This document shows, piece after piece, positions 62,496 to 64,000 of a stretch of DNA of 64,000 nucleotides. The notes beneath the pieces were generated by a model, which was given only the letters and a program-made list of their open reading frames with translations, was not told where the DNA came from and ran no database searches. The first letter of the stretch is position 1, and every line of letters begins with the position of its first letter. The DNA is from Luzula sylvatica (Eukaryota > Streptophyta > Magnoliopsida > Poales > Juncaceae), in assembly GCA_946800325.1 (NCBI GenBank), contig OX326959.1, positions 45,693,566 through 45,757,565 on the forward strand, read 5' to 3'. Both the position numbers and the translations under genes were made by a program.

Positions 62496-64000
62496 ATGAA
62501 GTATTTTGCTCATTTTAGAGAACTATTTTGGTCTCTTTTACAAAAAATGATAATTGATATTTTTGAAGGTGTTAAACTTCAGTTTTTTATTTTTTGCAAA
62601 AAATTGGAAAAATTGAAATTTGTATGTGTTAGTCTTCAATCACGGAATTTTTTGAGAAAATCTTGAAAAATGAAGTATTTTGCTCATTTTAGAGAACTAT
62701 TTTGTTCTTTTTTAGAAAAAATGATAATTGATATTTTTGAAGGTGTTAGACTTCAGTTTTTAATTTTTTGCAAAAATTTGGAAAAATTGAAATTTGTATG
62801 TGTTAGTCTTCAATCCCTGAGTTTTTTGAGAAAAACATGAAAAATGAAGTATTTTGCTCATTTTAGAGAACTATTTTGGTCTTTTTTAGAAAAAATGATA
62901 ATTGATATTTTTGAAGGTGTTAGACTTCATTTTTTCATTTTTTGCAAAAAATTGGAAAAATTGAAATTTGTATGTGTTACTCTTCAATCACGGAATTTTT
63001 TGAGAAAATCATGAAAAATGAAGTATTTTGCTTATTTTAGAGAACTATTTTGATCTTTTTTAGAAAAAATGATAATTGATATTTTTGAAGGTGTTAGACT
63101 TCAGTTTTTTATTTTATGCAAAAAATTGGAAAAATTGGAATTTGTATGTGTTAGTCTTCAATCACGGAATTTTTTGAGAAAATCTTGAAAAATGAAGTAT
63201 TTTGCTCATTTTAGAGAACTATTTTGTTCTTTTCTAGAAAAAATTATAATTGATATTTTTGAAGGTGTTAGACTTCAGTTTTTGATTTTATGCAAAAAAT
63301 AGGAAAAATAGAAATTTGTATGTGTTAGTCTTCAATCCCGGAGTTTTTTGAGAAAATCATGAAAAATGAAGTAGTTTGCTCATTTTAGAGAACTATTTTG
63401 GTCTTTTTTAGAAAAAATGATAATTGATATTTTTGAAGGTGTTAGACTTCATTTTTTGATTTTTTGCAAAAAATTGGAAAAATTGAAATTTGTATGTGTT
63501 ACTCTTCAATCACGGAATTTTTTGAGAAAATCATGAAAAATGAATTATTTTGCTTATTTTAGAGAACTATTTTGATCTTTTTTAGAAAAAATGATAATTG
63601 ATATTTTTGAAGGTGTTAGACTTCAGTTTTTTATTTTATGCAAAAAATTGGAAAAATTGAAATTTGTATGTGTTAGTCTTCAATCACGGAATTTTTTGAG
63701 AAAATCTTGAAAAATGAAGTATTTTGCTCATTTTAGAGAACTATTTTGTTCTTTTTTAGAAAAAATTATAATTGATATTTTTGAAGGTGTTAGACTTCAG
63801 TTTTTGATTTTATGCAAAAAATAGGGAAAATAGAAATTTGTATGTGTTAGTGTTCAATCCCGGAGTTTTTTGACAAAATCATGAAAAATGAAGTAGTTTG
63901 CTCATTTTAGAGAACTATTTTGGTCTTTTTTAGAAAAAATGATAATTTATATTTTTTAAGGTGTTAGATTTCAGTTTTTGATTTTATGCAAAAAATAGGG
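62496..64000 (+). repeat. Last, rearranged HOR unit, cut by the window end
   Basis: A, B, C, D and E are in normal order. The monomer at 63366 is then an F/C hybrid, followed by D, E' and F, the last starting at 63888. Divergence rises here: 'gaattatttt' near 63542, 'atagggaaaatag' near 63821, and 'gataatttatattttttaagg' near 63941, whose TTTTTTAAGG form is otherwise limited to zones 1 and 2. The last monomer is truncated by the window. Confidence 0.85.
63366..63539 (+). repeat. F/C hybrid monomer
   Basis: The head is type F ('gaagtagtttgctc'). From the middle on it is type C ('cttcattttttgatt', 'gttactcttc', 'cacggaa', 'aaatcatg'). The expected order E-F-C-D has become E-(F/C)-D, so one 174-bp monomer was lost by exchange between F and C. 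The join lies between offset 9 and offset 82, where the two types are identical. Confidence 0.9.

Larger units (their letters stand above)
1..64000 (+). repeat. 174-bp AT-rich satellite DNA array, whole window
   Basis: The window is a continuous head-to-tail array of one 174-bp monomer family. The anchor 'atgaag' recurs at 136, 310, 484, 658 and 832 (each 174 apart) and continues to the last monomer at 63888. All copies read in the same direction and I saw no inversion. A type-A monomer has 41 G/C in 174 bases. Every monomer has the same backbone: atgaag-tattttgctcatttta, then gataattgat, an A/T-tract block around TGCAAAAA, tttgtatgtgtta, ttcaatc(a/c)cgga, and a gagaaaa tail. About 368 monomers fit in the window. 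Neither end leaves the array. The length is close to one nucleosome plus linker, as in many centromeric satellites of plants and animals. The centromere assignment is inference, and I cannot name the family or species. No unrelated insertion longer than a few bases was found. Confidence 0.98.
34486..64000 (+). repeat. Zone 4: regular 6-monomer HOR array (1,044 bp)
   Basis: HOR starts, at the A monomers, fall at 34486, 35530, 36574, 37617, 38661, 39705, 40749, 41792, 42836, 43880, 44924, 45968, 46664, 47360, 48404, 49448, 50492, 51535, 52579, 53623, 54667, 55711, 56755, 58494, 59538, 60756 and 62496. Most intervals are 1,044 bp. Those of 1,043 contain a one-base loss in the D monomer ('gatattttgaagg' near 37160, 41335 and 51080). 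Exceptions are two 696-bp units (4-mers), 1,739 and 1,740 bp units (10-mers) and a 1,218-bp unit (7-mer). Units look nearly identical apart from a few point differences each. This is the most homogenised part of the window. Confidence 0.93.

Noticed and set aside
1..64000. CRISPR array or bacterial repeat region
   Set aside because: The repeat unit is 174 bp with no unique spacers, no cas genes and no open frames of normal length. The structure is that of eukaryotic satellite DNA.
1..64000. Promoters, terminators, poly(A) signals or rho-independent hairpins from the T-runs
   Set aside because: T- and A-runs occur in every monomer as part of the satellite. No GC-rich stem or linked gene supports a regulatory role. 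Transcription of the array is possible but not shown by the sequence.
1..64000. Naming the host species or a known satellite family
   Set aside because: The monomer does not match any satellite I can recall with certainty, including the Arabidopsis 178-bp and human 171-bp repeats. A database search with one A-F unit would be needed.

Overview
The whole 64 kb window is one uninterrupted tandem satellite array. It contains no gene, RNA gene, transposon or unique spacer that I can support. The monomer is 174 bp, AT-rich (41 G/C of 174 in one type-A monomer counted by hand, about 24%), and always in the same orientation. About 368 copies fit in the window, and both window edges lie inside the array. 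A nucleosome-sized, A-tract-rich monomer arranged in higher-order repeats (HORs) is typical of eukaryotic centromeric or pericentromeric satellites assembled from long reads. I do not recognise the family, so the species and the centromere role remain inference.

I sorted monomers into six main types, A to F, by linked diagnostic bases. Offset 1 is the first base of 'atgaag'. From about 34.5 kb to the end they run in the order A-B-C-D-E-F, a 6-monomer HOR of 1,044 bp. Anchor-to-anchor distances of 1,044 or 1,043 bp recur many times. Above this sit longer periods: an alternating A'/A pair of HORs (12-mer, about 2,088 bp) over 34486-45967, a 24-mer (4,175 bp) over 36574-44923, an 18-mer (about 3,132 bp) over 47360-53622, and a 23-mer (about 4,002 bp) from 56755. 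Some units are rearranged: two tandem 4-mers at 45968-47359, 10-mers at 56755 and 60756, and a 7-mer at 59538.

Four zones can be drawn. Zone 1 (1-10647) is heterogeneous and probably older, with extra monomer variants (TAGTGAAC, TTTTTTAAGG), a shared 34-bp internal deletion in three monomers, and displaced 1.7-2 kb copies. Zone 2 (10648-18999) has A-to-F-like types in irregular order (units of 9, 6, 5, 3, 6, 12 and 7 monomers). Zone 3 (19000-34485) has 10+7 (17-mer, 2,958 bp) and 6+7 (13-mer, 2,262 bp) super-units in the order 13-17-17-13, with blocks repeated 8,178 bp apart. Zone 4 (34486-64000) is the regular 6-mer zone.

The rearrangements are all whole numbers of monomers apart from small indels. 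Hybrid monomers (B/D at 46142 and 46838, F/C at 63366) mark where unequal exchange joined two types. Because 174 is divisible by 3, chance open frames repeat every 58 codons; the three longest exist only because single substitutions removed a recurrent stop, and they are not genes. The points most worth a second look are the nested HOR hierarchy, the left-to-right gradient of homogenisation, the perfect dyad in types A and C, and a near-match to a CENP-B box, off by one base in spacing, confined to type F.
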